Positions 50,675 through 62,344 of a stretch of 64,000 nucleotides of DNA are shown in pieces. Made by a program: the position numbers and the translations under genes. This stretch comes from Mytilus trossulus (Eukaryota > Mollusca > Bivalvia > Mytilida > Mytilidae): the NCBI RefSeq assembly GCF_036588685.1, contig NC_086383.1, positions 35,162,171 through 35,226,170 of the forward strand, given 5' to 3'. The notes beneath the pieces were generated by a model. It searched no databases. It was not told the origin of the DNA and saw only the letters and a program-made list of their open reading frames with translations. Within the stretch, counting starts at the first letter, position 1. Each line of letters opens with the position of its first letter.

Positions 50675-51129
50675 GGTATAAAATCAATGAGGACCTCTAA
50701 ATAGACTTTGATTTAAAAATATAAAATAGGTGTAAAATGTACTTTTAATTCTATGTTACAGCTAATTTCCTAATGCATGTAAAGCAAACTTTTTTTGGCT
50801 TGCTTGCTTTGTTTGTATAATTGTTTATACAAGATTTGTTAATAAGATTGACATCTTCAAACAACATTTTAAGTCATAATATTTGTGTTGTCCCAATTTG
50901 AAGACAGAAAAAAACATATTAAGCCTAGTTAATAAAAGGAATCGATTCGAAAATCGATCAGAAACTAAAGTGAGAAAAGTTTTAGATAGAGATAAAAAAA
51001 AAAAAGAAGATAATAAATAAAATCGATGATCTCAATCCAGGAATGTTAAATTGCTGCTTTCTTTTCATTTGTCCAATCATTTGTATGATGAATGAGGTGG
51101 TTTTGTTTTACTAGTACAATAAATGTACT

Positions 51130-51280
51130 TGAAATTATCTTTTTGTAACTTATAAAATTGAGAATGGAAATTGGGAATGTCAAAAAGACAACAACACGAC
51201 CAAAGAGCATAAAACGGCCGAAGGCCACCAATACATGTAGGTCTTCAACGCAGCGAGAAAATCCCGCACCCGGAGGTGGG
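51130..51280. repeat. Dispersed mussel repeat within duplication
   Basis: Counterpart of 3776-3920 in copy A (AGACAACAACACGACCAAAG, then GAGCATAAAACGGCCGAAGG). Confidence 0.6.
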
Positions 51281-52195
51281 CTTCAGCTGACCCCTAAACA
51301 AAATGTATACTAGTTTAAAATAGTGATTTAATCGCGGACCGCTAGTGAAATGTCACGTGAATGCAGCTCTACTATTATCGTTAAATTTGTTAAACACAGG
51401 AAAAAATAACAGGATATTTTATTTGAATACTAAACATATAAAGCAAGTTATGTACTATATGAATTTTTGTCGCTTCACCTTACCAAATAATTAATGTCTG
51501 GTATATATATATATATCTGTGGCATCATATTTGGAACACATGATTTTCAGAAGGACTTGTAAATTCGTTAGCTTAATTTTTATCATCGATTGAAGCCTCA
51601 ACTTCAGATGGCATGCAGTCTAACGTAAAATTGAAATATGGATAAGCTATGTACAATGTGTCTATCTCTAAAAAGTACAAAATCGGGAGCAATCCATATT
51701 GAATTTTATACATATTATCAAAACAATTTTTGTTTATTTTTATTTATTTAGTTTTCCGCGTTTGTAAGTCAAAAAATTACGTATTAAATTTAAGAGTTAA
51801 AACTGCAAGGTTATATCCATGTGATAGGTAAACAGTATCATACATTTTATTTTTTTTTGAAATATTTGTCCCTACTTTTGGACAACTCTTTAGAACGGAC
51901 GTCAATGTGCAAATAAGTTCTGAACATTGAATGATACTTAAGTACATGTAGGAAGTCCAAGGCTTCGATAATCCAAGGTCATACAAATCAAATTTTAATG
52001 AATCGTTAGTTTTTGGGTTGTCCCAATTTTAAGATAGCAATATTAGTTTAATCAAACGCAAGGTTAAGTAAAAGGTATCAATAAAATTCGAAAATTGATA
52101 AAAACTAATTTAAAAGTGTGCACGGTTTTATGTATAGAGATAAGAAATGTATTAAATTAACATTATATGGTGATATCAAAACAGTTACATGTATA

Positions 52196-52343
52196 TGTTC
52201 CGGACCATATGAGTATTTGGACCATACGCGTATGGTCACGTAATAAACACTCTGTTACAGTTTACTTTAATAACCAAACGTTTATTTTACTAATATGGTC
52301 CGATCATGCGCGTATGGTCTAAATAATCATATGGTCCGGAACA
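52196..52343. mobile_element. 148-bp palindromic MITE with empty site in copy A
   Basis: The ends are TGTTCCGGACCATATGA and its complement, extending about 40 bp with few mismatches. The palindrome GACCATACGCGTATGGTC lies inside. Copy A reads straight through at about 8430 (ACATGTATATACAGTATC), which shows the insertion and a TA or TATA target duplication. Confidence 0.85.
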
Positions 52344-52599
52344 TATATACAGTATCTACTGTTTCTCGGCAGACTTTCATTGCCTCTTATTTCCCCCCCC
52401 CCCCCCCAAACTTATAGGATCTTGTTATAATAGTTCAAGTACACATCTTTATTGTATTTGGTATTTCGAAAATTATTGCAATTTTATAAATCGATTGAGA
52501 AAAACACAAATCCGGTGTTTCCCTCACTTTTAGTACTCTCAGGTCTGTTCATTGTGTCTTTTTGTGTCGGGATGTATAAGTACCCGGCCACGTCCACTT

Positions 52600-53020
52600 T
52601 TATTTTTGTCTACCTGATGAGTTAAGCCTTTTTCAACTGATTCTTATAGTTCGTTTCTTATGTTGTACTGTTATACCACTGTCCCAGGTAAGGGGGAGGG
52701 TTGGGATCCCGCTAACATGTTTTACCCCACCACATTATTGATGTATGTGCCTGTCCCAAGTCAGGAGCCTGTAATTCAGTGGTTGTCGTTTGTTTATGTG
52801 TTACATATTTGTTTTTCGTTCATTTTTTTACATAAATAAGGCCGTCAGTTTTCTCGTTTGAATTGTTTTACATTGTCTTATCGGGACCTTTTATAGCTGA
52901 CTATGCGGTATGGGCTTTGCTCATTGTTGAGGGCCGTACGGTGACCTATATTGTTAATGTTTGTGTCATTTTGGTCTTTTGTGGATAGTTGTCTCATTGG
53001 CAATCATACCCGCACATCTT
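52600..53020. repeat. Dispersed mussel repeat, inverse of the 45868 copy
   Basis: Contains GTTGGGATCCCGCTAACATG, CCTGTCCCAAGTCAGGAGCC and GTCTCATTGGCAATCATACC. It ends about 100 bp from the 3' end of the Ig gene. Confidence 0.8.
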
Positions 53021-53060
53021 CTTTTTTATATACCGGTATATTTTAGTTGTTTTAATATTA

Positions 53061-53066
53061 TTTATT
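53061..53066 (-). terminator. Polyadenylation signal AATAAA of the Ig-domain gene
   Basis: AATAAA about 48 nt past the stop. Another overlaps the stop codon itself (GAAATAAAT). Confidence 0.4.
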
Positions 53067-53113
53067 TTATAAGTCGGACTTTGGCATGAGGTACTATTCA
53101 AGTACCAACATAT

Positions 53114-56100
53114 TTATTTCAAAAACAAAGTTCTTCTTTTTTCGACTTTGAACACTTTTTCTCCGTCTGAACAAGTTGCTACACAAAAATATGTCCCAGC
53201 CTGTCTGTCACTGTTTTCCACAAAGACTAGCGTTAGCACTGTTTCATATTCATTGTAGGTAGGAATTACATTCTTAGTAACTTCTTCTCTTTCGTCAGAC
53301 TTTGTTGTTTGTAGGAATAATTTAACTTTGGCATTTCTAAAACCAAATACTCTGCAAATTAATGTAGTCTTTTCTGCATTACCACTTTCCTCAAAATTTG
53401 TTATGATTAATCCAGTGAGAGGAATGAAAGGCTCTTTGAGGCTTATACCATTGTAAAGATAGCTTGTTAGTTCAAAAACATACTTGATATCTACTTTAAA
53501 CCGGTTAGTTGTAGAAACTGTTACTTTGAACAAACCATGAAACTCTTTCTTGGTGTCCTCCACTAAATCAATATTGACAACCTTTAGCTTGTTGGACAAT
53601 GGCGGAACTGAGATCTCTGAAAAGCTTAGAAGTGTTGTATTGCCATCCTGTTTGGCTATATTATACACATACCTGGGTGGTTTTGTTTTGATTCCAAATC
53701 CTTCAAACGACGTCGTGATTTCATTAACAGAACTGTCAGAGTCGTGGGCGAAACCAAACATGCCTCTGTATTTCCGTGTACTCGATTGCTTAGCTAGGAA
53801 AAACTCAAAGTTCTCAAGGTTATATGTTTGTGAAGAGGTAGCATCAGTGAAACCCAAGTCAGAACCTTTGAATGTAATTTCAAAGTTCTGATAGCTGTAG
53901 AAATTTCTTGTTTCCTTTTTCTTTTTTAAGTATAAAAATTCATCATGCTTGTATCTGACAATAATTTTAAATGTTTTGTTTGCAATATCAGCTGGAGTCA
54001 AAGAAGTTGATAGATCGAATGAAATCAAACGGCCATCATCAACATATTTCACTGAATTCCCAGTGGACATGAAATCCTTGTTCTTAATGTAAACTACAAT
54101 AGAAAAGATTACTCTTGAATATTTATATGAAAACAAATATGATGGTGTTAATATATAGATATAGGAAACAAACATATTTAACTCTTTATTAAAACACACA
54201 TTGCTGATATTATGATATTTATTTTTTAGTCGTGAAATTACGTACTACTAGAACACACCCGTGATATCGCGGGTCCGTGACTAAATTAAAGTATATAACT
54301 ATGCGCAAGCCTTATTTTAGTATTAGTATTGCCATTTGATAAAGTCATGGCGATTATAAGATACACAGTTTTCTCTGCTTTCAAATCTTTCAGTTTGAAC
54401 CCGTCGAACTGGAACTTATCAATTATTGGAAATATTAATTATTTGGAAAACAAAAGGTCCTGGAATGGATTTTTTTTTAAATCAACAGCATTGTCCTATA
54501 TTAGTTATAAATAAAGTTGAATTCTTTGATTCGCTGTTTTACGTCATGTCTGTTAACAAATTGAAAACTGTACTTATACGTCTTATTTTTAGTCCAGATT
54601 TTTAGTATTCGTATTGTTATCTTAGAAAGTCTTACTGATTAAAATACTACAATAGGTAACAATTTGACAATTAAGTAGTTTCAACCCTGTGATTATGACC
54701 CGTGTAATACCATATAGCATATTAATCCTGAATACACCGTTTGGTGGTGCGCCTGTCAGATGCTGAACGTACAGATAAGGTAATCGGTAACAGGTGAATA
54801 TACTATTGGTATCGATATCGGACTCGACCCGGAACTTCTTAATTATTGGCAATATTAATTACGTGGAAAACGAAAGGGCCTGGAGTGGTGTAATTTTCAA
54901 TCTACACCTTTGTACTATATTAGTTATATATAAAGTTGAATTCTTTGATTCGTCGTTTTCACGTGGTGACGGCTGACAAATTGGACCTCGTAATTTTAGT
55001 ATTATAGATATAAGCAGATATTGTGGTATTTTCATAAGGCCGGTTGAAATATTCTTTTTTAAAACTTTTCATTTTTAATTTGACATGTCTTATTTCCAAG
55101 TATATTAAGTTTACATGTATGTACAACGTATGATCAGAAAAGTTCAGGAAAAAATACCAACATAATCGATTGATATGCAGCAACGAGGAACCCTTTTGAA
55201 ATTAAGCAATGCAAATTCGGTTGTCTTCGCCGTTACCACAGTCTCATCTCTATGTCATAGTATTATTTTACTATGGCTACACGACGGGTTTGCGAGGGCT
55301 TCACGTAGTCATGTTGCCTTCCGAAGACAATCGGGCAGCTTCTTTTTTTCCATCGTTGTTTTGTAATGACTAGTTTCGATGTTTTGTAATAACTTGTTTC
55401 GGGGTTTTGTAGTAACTTGTTTTGGTATTTTGTAATAACTTGTTTCGGTGTTTTGTAATAACTTGTTTTGATGTTATGTAAAAGTAATAAATTGTGTTTT
55501 GTTAAAACTTATCTAAGATTCGAACGCATTTAAAATAAACAATAACCACTCAATATATATGTTGATTACTTTGAGTTGTTTAAGATGTCATAAAGATGTC
55601 ATTAGGGTGCTTTAATCCTTGAACGGTCGGGAAAACGTTTTAAGGTTTAATTTGATGACTCATAACACCAATGCAAGCCTGTCACACGTTCATTTTAATA
55701 TATTCTAAGCCTGGAATCTTGTTTGTTGGTGACGATTCTATTTCATTATTTTTTTAATTATTTTGTAGTGTGAGAATTTGTTTGACGTCAGATATTTGAT
55801 GGACTCTAAAAAGAATTTATTACACAATTTTACTAGACTTTTACCAATTTAGAGTTTGACAAACCGTGGATGTAGTTTTTCAATGTGGCCTCTTGTTGTC
55901 TATTCTCGTGTATGTGGCTGACGGGATAATACATTTTGTCTTTATTACAACTACTTACAAGATTGGACAGGAATGTTATCTACAAACCACGTAGAACGAT
56001 AGTCGAAATATTGCTTTTTGTTCATTTTAGCGTTAGCTTTAATATAAGTTCTATGTCGCCCTTTATTTACTGTGATGGTCTCAAACTTCAGGTGAGGGAG

Positions 56101-56916
56101 CTCACTAATGGCCGAGTCAAAGGCAACTGGTGGCAATCTCTGTAAATAATAATACAGCAATCAATGGTTTGGAAAATCAAATCAAACGAAGAAGTCTTTT
56201 ATAACTACCTCTAAAATTTCATGTATATCCTTTATGCTTAATATATTCATACATTGTTATAATTTTATAAATCATTGATATATATATGTAATTAGATATA
56301 AGAATATGTGGTATGAGTGCCAATGAGACAAGTCACAATTTGTAAATGTAAACCATTATAGGTCACAGTACGGTCTTCAACACGGAGACTTGACTCACAC
56401 ATACAAACATGATCCATCACTGGCACACTCCAACACGAAAGTGTGCATTTAATGAAACGGAAATTTTAGGATATGTTTCTTAACCGCAAAAGCCTCCAAG
56501 GGACGTTGCTGCATGGCAAGGTGAGAAATAGGCGCACATGGTAAACATGCACAACACTGGCGTGTCATCCTCGTTCCAGATGCAGATGGGGTTGATAAAA
56601 AGGGACCCGACTACAGGAGGCACCGTCCACTTCGCGGCTTTTTAATTTCGCGATTATCTGATTTACTAGATGAAGTTTATAAAGGAATATCAAAGATTGA
56701 CATATTCGCGACGATTTATATTCGCGCTATTTTTCTACTCGCGACAGTCGCGAAAATAAATGGCTTGCGAAAATAAGTTGGTTTACAGTATTATTAGTTG
56801 CATTCTTGTAGATTATGTTATAAAATATTGTTTACCTTGTTATATTCAAGCGATGTGGAAATGCTTCCAAATAATGAAAACGACAAAACAATATAAACAT
56901 GATAAATAATACCCAT
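53114..56916 (-). CDS. Secreted protein with C-terminal Ig-like domain (3 exons)
   Basis: Exon 1 (56836-56916) encodes a start and signal peptide (MGIIYHVYIVLSFSLFGSIS). Exon 2 (55959-56139) begins in phase at RLPPVAFDSA. Exon 3 (53114-54093) carries the rest and the stop. The introns are GT-AG in phases 0 and 1, and the joined frame is open for about 413 residues. The final 90 residues look like one Ig-like domain: C334 in TTLICRVF, C391 in AGTYFCVATC (57 apart, with the G-x-Y-x-C signature), and a possible extra Cys at 395. Residues 30-325 are beta-rich with conserved aromatic and charged spacing but no domain I can name. No C-terminal membrane helix or GPI-like tail is seen, so secretion is the likely fate. 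A role in recognition or immunity is speculation. Read alone, exon 3 opens 106 bp too far upstream, into the intron. Confidence 0.8.
54240..54990. repeat. Direct repeat pair in the Ig gene's second intron
   Basis: 54415-54570 and 54838-54985 share AATATTAATTAYKTGGAAAA, CCTATATTAGTTATA-type and GTTGAATTCTTTGATTCG segments, about 425 bp apart. This is a dispersed repeat present twice. Confidence 0.75.
55361..55485. repeat. Tandem repeat of about 23 bp, five copies
   Basis: Units like GTTTTGTAATAACTTGTTTC recur five times with small changes, in an intron of the Ig gene. Confidence 0.85.
56290..56460. repeat. Dispersed mussel repeat in the Ig gene's first intron
   Basis: GGTATGAGTGCCAATGAGAC and TATAGGTCACAGTACGG. 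Inverse orientation of the 11260-11400 end. Confidence 0.65.
56620..56795. repeat. CGCGAAAATAA-type dispersed repeat
   Basis: Repeated TTCGCGAC/GTCGCGAAAATAA and TTGCGAAAATAAGTTGG, ending in GGTTTACAGTA. A common mollusc MITE-like sequence. Confidence 0.55.
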
Positions 56917-56999
56917 CTTTGTTACTGGATATCTCTAGTTTACAATGAAGCAAACGTTATTGAAAAAGAGGTTATTTATAGTTATTTGTTCGCCTACTT

Positions 57000-58050
57000 T
57001 CTGGCTAATTATTTTTTCATTACAATTTATGTCAAAAATTAACTCCATATACTTAAAAAATAACCAATTACAGGAAAATTGACATTTGTAAAAACGAATC
57101 ATAATTACAAACATTATATTTGTAACCAATTTTATACCATTTAAGGGTGGTTTATGGGTAATTTTACGAATCATTTGTCTTCCAGCTACACTTATTACGA
57201 AATCATTAATGCAAATTTTCATTTTAGCATAATTACTGTGAACTTCATCTGATATATAATATTTTTCGTTTCTTCAGTTGTTTTTACAAATGTCAATTTT
57301 CCGGTAATTGGTTATTTTTGAAAGAGATATTCTGGAAATTAACCTGGTCTTCATCTAAATATAGAGTTTCAAATGCACATGGAATTTTGGGTCATTAAAG
57401 GTCTTTCACCTCAAGGATTTCGGGATGATTGACATGAATAAATGTTAGCTTACATATAATTTAGGCATGGTTTATTCGTAATAGTTATCCCATGAGGACG
57501 CGCTCAACATGACCTAGTGGAAAATCAAGTACTTCTAAACATAAAATTGAGAATGGATACAGACTACCAAATTTATTCAATAGATATACATAAGTTTATG
57601 ATTATACAAATATTTTTTGTTCCTTGGGAATCATTTATAAATTTTGACCGATCCCTGCCTAAAAAGTTTATTAGCATTCATGAGAAGCAAACTTCAAAGG
57701 CAGTCAGTTCGAAGGAAACCAAGCCTGGTTCCGAGGGAGCACAGCATGGGCCCTACTGCTTTAGAAATTGACTTGTAAGCATATTGCGTGTTGCATGTTG
57801 CATGTTGCGTGTTGCATGATCTTCAATTATTTCTTTTACAATTTTTGTAAAATTGGACGAAATTTTTAATTTTGATATACATATATACGTATGTAAAATT
57901 TCTTATCAGTCGTCGTATTTTCACCTTATGTCTTTGACATACAGCATGGAGTATGGAAGTATCTAAGCCCTGGTAAAAATTAACAATAAAGTTAACAATG
58001 GTTAAGATAAGATTCAAATGTGTGATTCGAAAAAGTCAGAACAAACTGAA
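57000..58050. other. No gene seen upstream of the Ig gene
   Basis: The region has a short inverted pair, AAAACGAATC/ACAAATGTCAATTTTCC (57060-57100 with 57270-57320, around ATTTGTAAAAAC), and a GCATGTTGCGTGTT microsatellite at 57785-57820. Confidence 0.45.
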
Positions 58051-58102
58051 CACGTTAACCGCATCAAACAATTTGTTGATCCTGATGATAGGCCCATTAT
58101 AG

Positions 58103-58660
58103 ATGAAGGAGATGTCGGTCCGAACATTGATACGATTAATACGATATTCCCGTGCTTGCATTGCCTATCATGAATTTCTTGATAGAGGTTTGCTGCTCAC
58201 AAGGAAGCTATTAAACCAAGAGTTCCAATTGGTGAAGTTGAAATCATCCCTTCGTAAATTTTACGGACGCCATCACGAGTTGGTTGACCGTTATGGAATA
58301 ACCGTTTCATAAATGATATCGGATAATTATGTTCCTTACGTCGTAACTACAATCCCCTTCCCTTTCATGAATGGGACCTACCGAATTAGACTATTTACCG
58401 GATTTGTAACCACATAAGCAACACGACGGGTGTCACATGTGGAGCAGGATCTGCTTACCCTTCTGGAGGACATGAGATCACCCTAGTTTTTGGTTGGGTT
58501 CGTGTTGTTTATTCTTTAGTTTCTATGTTGTGTCATGTGTACTAGTGTTTTTCTGTTTGTCATTTTCATTTTTAGCCATGGCATTGTCAGTTTGTTTTAG
58601 ATTTATGAGTGTTTTACTGTCCCTTTGGTATCTTTCGTCCCTTTTTGATTTAATTGAAAA
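58103..58660 (+). pseudogene. C-terminal end and 3' tail of the mussel reverse-transcriptase family
   Basis: 58103-58312 encodes a C-terminal piece (LIRLIRYSRAC, LLTRKLLNQEFQLVKLK, KFYGRHHELVDRYG) of the same RT family as the fragment at 32340-32720. The RT core is missing. The tail that follows includes CATGTGGAGCAGGATCTGC and TTTAGCCATGGCATTGTC. A longer frame at 58494-58907 is read through this tail and is not coding. Confidence 0.7.
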
Positions 58661-59152
58661 TATTGACAATGCAATGGGGAAAATTTTAGATACAATGCGA
58701 TCACGAAATAAGTCTCAGAGATTAGAAAAACATTATTTTGTACAATATGAATATTGTGAGACCCAGAGGGCAAAAGAGGATGATATTAAAGATTATGCCA
58801 TTATAAATGATTTTCATATTTCGACTTTGAATTTGTTTAAATGTGTTAGGGGGTTCATGCCAAAACAAAAAATATTGTGTATGTATGTATATACCATGTA
58901 TGAGTAAGAGTGTGTTTGTGTGTCGGGACGCCACAGTTAATTGGGGAGGTATGTCATAGGGTTAAACTTTGCACATTTATATCTTATCTCAGATCGTTAT
59001 TTAATTGCCCACATTAATTTACCATGGTCAAGTGTGTTAAGTATTTGTAGATTTAATGTTTTCATGAACTTAAGCAGACTGACTGATTGACCGTTAAATT
59101 TAATGTATGATGCAGCTGTGTTTTAACTGTAAGGCAGCAACCATTTGATTTT

Positions 59153-59400
59153 CGGGGGGGGGGGGGGGGGGGGGGCTATGTTTTTTTTTCTGGACAAACT
59201 TTTTTTTTCGCATGCGGCGAAAAACAATCTAATTTTTTCGCGACAAGTCGAAAACTATTTCTTTTCTTTCAATTTTAGCATTACATATATAGTTGCAGCT
59301 GAGGGTGAAGCAAACAATTTTTTTTTCTCAGAATCAAAAACAAATTATTTTTTCTCCAAAAACTGGAAACAAACTTTTTTTTCCAAAAAAAAATGCAGTT
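59153..59400 (+). repeat. Poly-G tract and T-rich, TTTTTTTTC-punctuated repeat
   Basis: A run of about 20 G is followed by irregular units with ACAAACTTTTTTTTTC and CAAATTATTTTTTC forms. The Phe/Lys-rich frames across it are artefacts of composition. Confidence 0.55.
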
Positions 59401-59499
59401 ACGATCATCACGTTGACACCAGTGGACATACACAGAAAAACAGCAACTACGATCATACAATCATTGTTCATGGTTGCATGTTTTAATTCTTACTGGTTT

Positions 59500-60900
59500 A
59501 ATCCACTTTAATCACAATTTATATCAGTATTATGAAATTAATCTGTGGTTATTAATACAGATTATAAATTTTAAAGAAGGATTCTTGTCTCCAAAAAGAG
59601 AAAATGTCGAGTGAGAAATTAGATTGATATTTGAGCAACCATCAACAAGATATTATAGGCAGCTAATTAAACCATGTGTTATAATAAAACAAAGCCAGAC
59701 ATTTTAAAACACAACATACAGAGTGCCTTCATTTAGGTGATTAAATAGATTCTAACCTATAATGTGGTCTGAAGATCATCCTGATATTTGGTTGGGATTC
59801 GACTCGTGTTGCCTATAGACTTTTGTTTTTGTCTTTTAGTTGTCTCTCACTTTCTCCTCTGGTATAGGTAAAACGGTAATATTACATTTTCCCAGTATTA
59901 GGTTGGCCTTTTTGTGTACCCAAGGCAGGTGAAGGAAGTCAAATTAGTAGCGCTGTGATTGGATGTAAGGGTACAATAATTTTTTTTTATCTATGAATAG
60001 TTGCAGTTTGTATTCTTACAATTATATAAATTTTACAATTTATTAAAATATTCTCTAGAGAATTATTCGAAGAGACTTGCAAAATTTCATAAATTTGTGT
60101 GCAAAATGACGGTTGGCATGAAAAACACAAACTAGCTCCGTTGGAAGTTGGTCATGATACTTTTTGGCTTTAATTTTTAAAACAGAATGATAAAGTACTA
60201 ACACCCTATCCAAGCTTTTATAAAAAAAAAAGCAGTAAATTCAGAAAATGTTAATACTGTCGCCTTTGGCAGAATGAATAGTATCGTTTTCCCTATATGT
60301 TGTCTCTTCTCCATCTGCTCCGGGATCCATATCAATGTAATTTGAAGCTCTAAAGTTTACGCCTTAAATGCACTTCAACAGTCTTTACGTAGCTTGAGTG
60401 TCATATTTCGTTATTTTCCGTAAAATTACAAAACGCAAACATTATCAAATTGTCATATACATGTACATGTATATGTGTGATAAATCGTAATTTCAAATAT
60501 ATTTTTACTTTATATTTGTAATGGATTACATGTATGTTTATAAATGATGGAATATACAACCAGTAAATATTTACCACTGGAATTTAAAAATGTGATTGAA
60601 GATTGCAGAGTATGAAACATAACCGCAAAGAATTTTCCGCTTACACCATAAATCAAACAAAAACGAACAGATACTAATACATGTAACTACGTATACATGG
60701 TCATAATTTAAAAAAAAACCCAACTACCGACAAAATGTCAAAAATAAACACTACAAAGAGAATCGAAGACTGAGTAATAAATGTTATAGGCGTAGCAGTT
60801 CATAGCCATTTATATGCCGGACACAATATGTGAATGTCCTGTCGAACTTTGTGAATTATTAATTGTTTTACAAGACAATAGGTACATGGGTAGGTTAGAT
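59500..60900. other. No gene seen
   Basis: AT-rich, with an ACATGTACATGTAT palindromic microsatellite near 60459. No coding signal. Confidence 0.45.
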
Positions 60901-60929
60901 AGTTATTCATCAACAGAAAACAATAACAT

Positions 60930-60985
60930 TGAGAAAGGAAATTGGGAATGTATCAAAGCGACAACAACCCGACCAAAGAGCAGAC
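60930..60985. repeat. Dispersed mussel repeat (short copy)
   Basis: GAAATTGGGAATGTATCAAA followed by GCGACAACAACCCGACC, a variant of the 24030 family. Confidence 0.6.
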
Positions 60986-61014
60986 ACCTTGTTTTGATGA
61001 AAATGGACATCAGT

Positions 61015-61256
61015 GACTCAGAGTTTTTAAGTAGTCGAACTACTGTATCTCTAGCCTTTAAGCAGCGAGGTTGTGAGTTAAAATCCCGCACGAGTGGGGG
61101 TGACTCCAATCTTCATCGACTATGACTATTAGTTTTCCTTCCGATGATCGGTGGTTCACTCTAGATCCCCTGGTTTTGATTTCTCTATCAATTAAATCTG
61201 ACCGCCAAGAAATAGCACGATAACGTTGAAAGTGGCGTTAAACACCAATTAATCAA
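61015..61256 (+). mobile_element. tRNA-derived SINE
   Basis: A B-box-like GAGGTTGTGAGTTAAAATCC (61066-61085) is followed by CCGCACGAGTGGGGGTGACT. A conserved 3' part (GACCGCCAAGAAATAGCACG) and the tail GTGGCGTTAAACACCAATTA plus ATCAATC follow. This tail is typical of mollusc SINEs. The A box is unclear. Confidence 0.7.
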
Positions 61257-61804
61257 TCTTTTGATTGAAGAGATATAATATGTACTTGCTACTTATGCGT
61301 ATGCATTTACTGCTATGTCATTGCAAATATTCTTAAACTCTTGATTATGATTGAACAATTTGCGACTATACATTAAGAAAACAACAACCAATCAGTGCAT
61401 ACGTTGCTGACTTTTAATTCATATTTAAATATCAAACTGAAGCTTTTCAAAGGGAAATACGGCGAAAAAGCTACTATAATATTTTGTCTTAAAAAGAGAG
61501 AAAAAAAGGGGGTGTACAAAATAAAAGTTCCATAATTACTTGTTTTCTAGATTTAATTTGAATGAAAGTCAGGCGATATCTAAAATAGTGAAGATAATGC
61601 ATATAATTTATATTTTACAATTTAAAAATATATAAAACAAGAATGATTCCATAGTACACGGATGCCCCATACGCACTATCATTTTATATGTTAAGTGGAC
61701 CGTGAAAATGGGATAGAACTCTAATTTTGCATTAAAATTTCAAAGATCATATTATAAGGAACTTCAACTTCATAAAAAATGACCTCGATCAAAAACCTTT
61801 AACA

Positions 61805-61895
61805 TGAAACCGGACAGACGGACGGACGACGACGGACGAACAAACGAAAGGGACAGACGAACGGACACACAGACGAACGGACACACAGACCAGAA
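61805..61895. repeat. GGACGGACGA-type low-complexity tract
   Basis: Repeats of GGACGGACGACGAC and GAACGGACACACAGAC. Such tracts are common inside bivalve dispersed repeats. Confidence 0.7.
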
Positions 61896-62344
61896 AACAC
61901 AAGGCCCATAAATGGAGCATAAACATAAATCAGATAAACGAAACATATTTACTTTGATAAGTTCTTTGACGCTTTTCATGGAGATACATGTATTTGCAGA
62001 ATGTTATTTTGCATAGAACTGACGATTTGTTATTTTGTTAATTTCGGTTTTTTATTGTCTTTAAATTTCAAAAGCTCAATTTCAATCTAACACCAATTTA
62101 ATTATACCCCATAATGTTTGTTTTTGTGATATTTTAATACAGATTAAAAAGAGCATACTAGACGAAGATTATGACGTAGGTAGTCTAACCAGAATAACCA
62201 GATTAACAGTTCTATTTTGGATTTTGCACCATGCCACTTAAACAATAATCGTTAAAGTCAATTATAATCTAAAAACAACAATGTCCAAAGCTTTAATTCA
62301 AAGGTTAAAAAGTAGATATACAAAGCATTCATTTTGTTATGTTA

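Larger units (their letters stand above)
40484..50868. mobile_element. 10.4-kb insertion containing the entire transposase-like gene
   Basis: Copy A is continuous at about 3530, and so are the older paralogous segments at 8230 and 51975. Copy B is interrupted after CAAATTTTAA (to 40483) and resumes at TTTTAAGTCATAAT (50867 on). TTAA borders both junctions, but the right border may blur over about 15 bp and I see no terminal inverted repeats. The minus-strand gene fills 42456-50674, nearly the whole insertion. The introns carry their own younger repeats. Confidence 0.65.
36999..52500 (+). repeat. Segmental duplication, copy B (direct), carrying a 10.4-kb insertion
   Basis: Homologous to copy A from its first base: ACAATATGGTCT at 36999 matches position 1. 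Homology continues to about 40483, resumes at about 50869 against 3530-4040, and extends to about 52490 (matching 8570). Because copy A starts at the window edge, the true left border cannot be judged. Confidence 0.85.

Noticed and set aside
58494..58907. A 137-codon frame with a hydrophobic start resembling a signal peptide
   Set aside because: It is read through the non-coding tail of the mussel RT family, the same tail found inverted at 62345-62770.
59145..59511. Two overlapping Phe/Lys-rich frames
   Set aside because: They arise from a poly-G tract and T-rich repeat, with no protein features.
60930..61125. Frame across the dispersed repeat and SINE start
   Set aside because: It spans two unrelated repeats and is not a gene.
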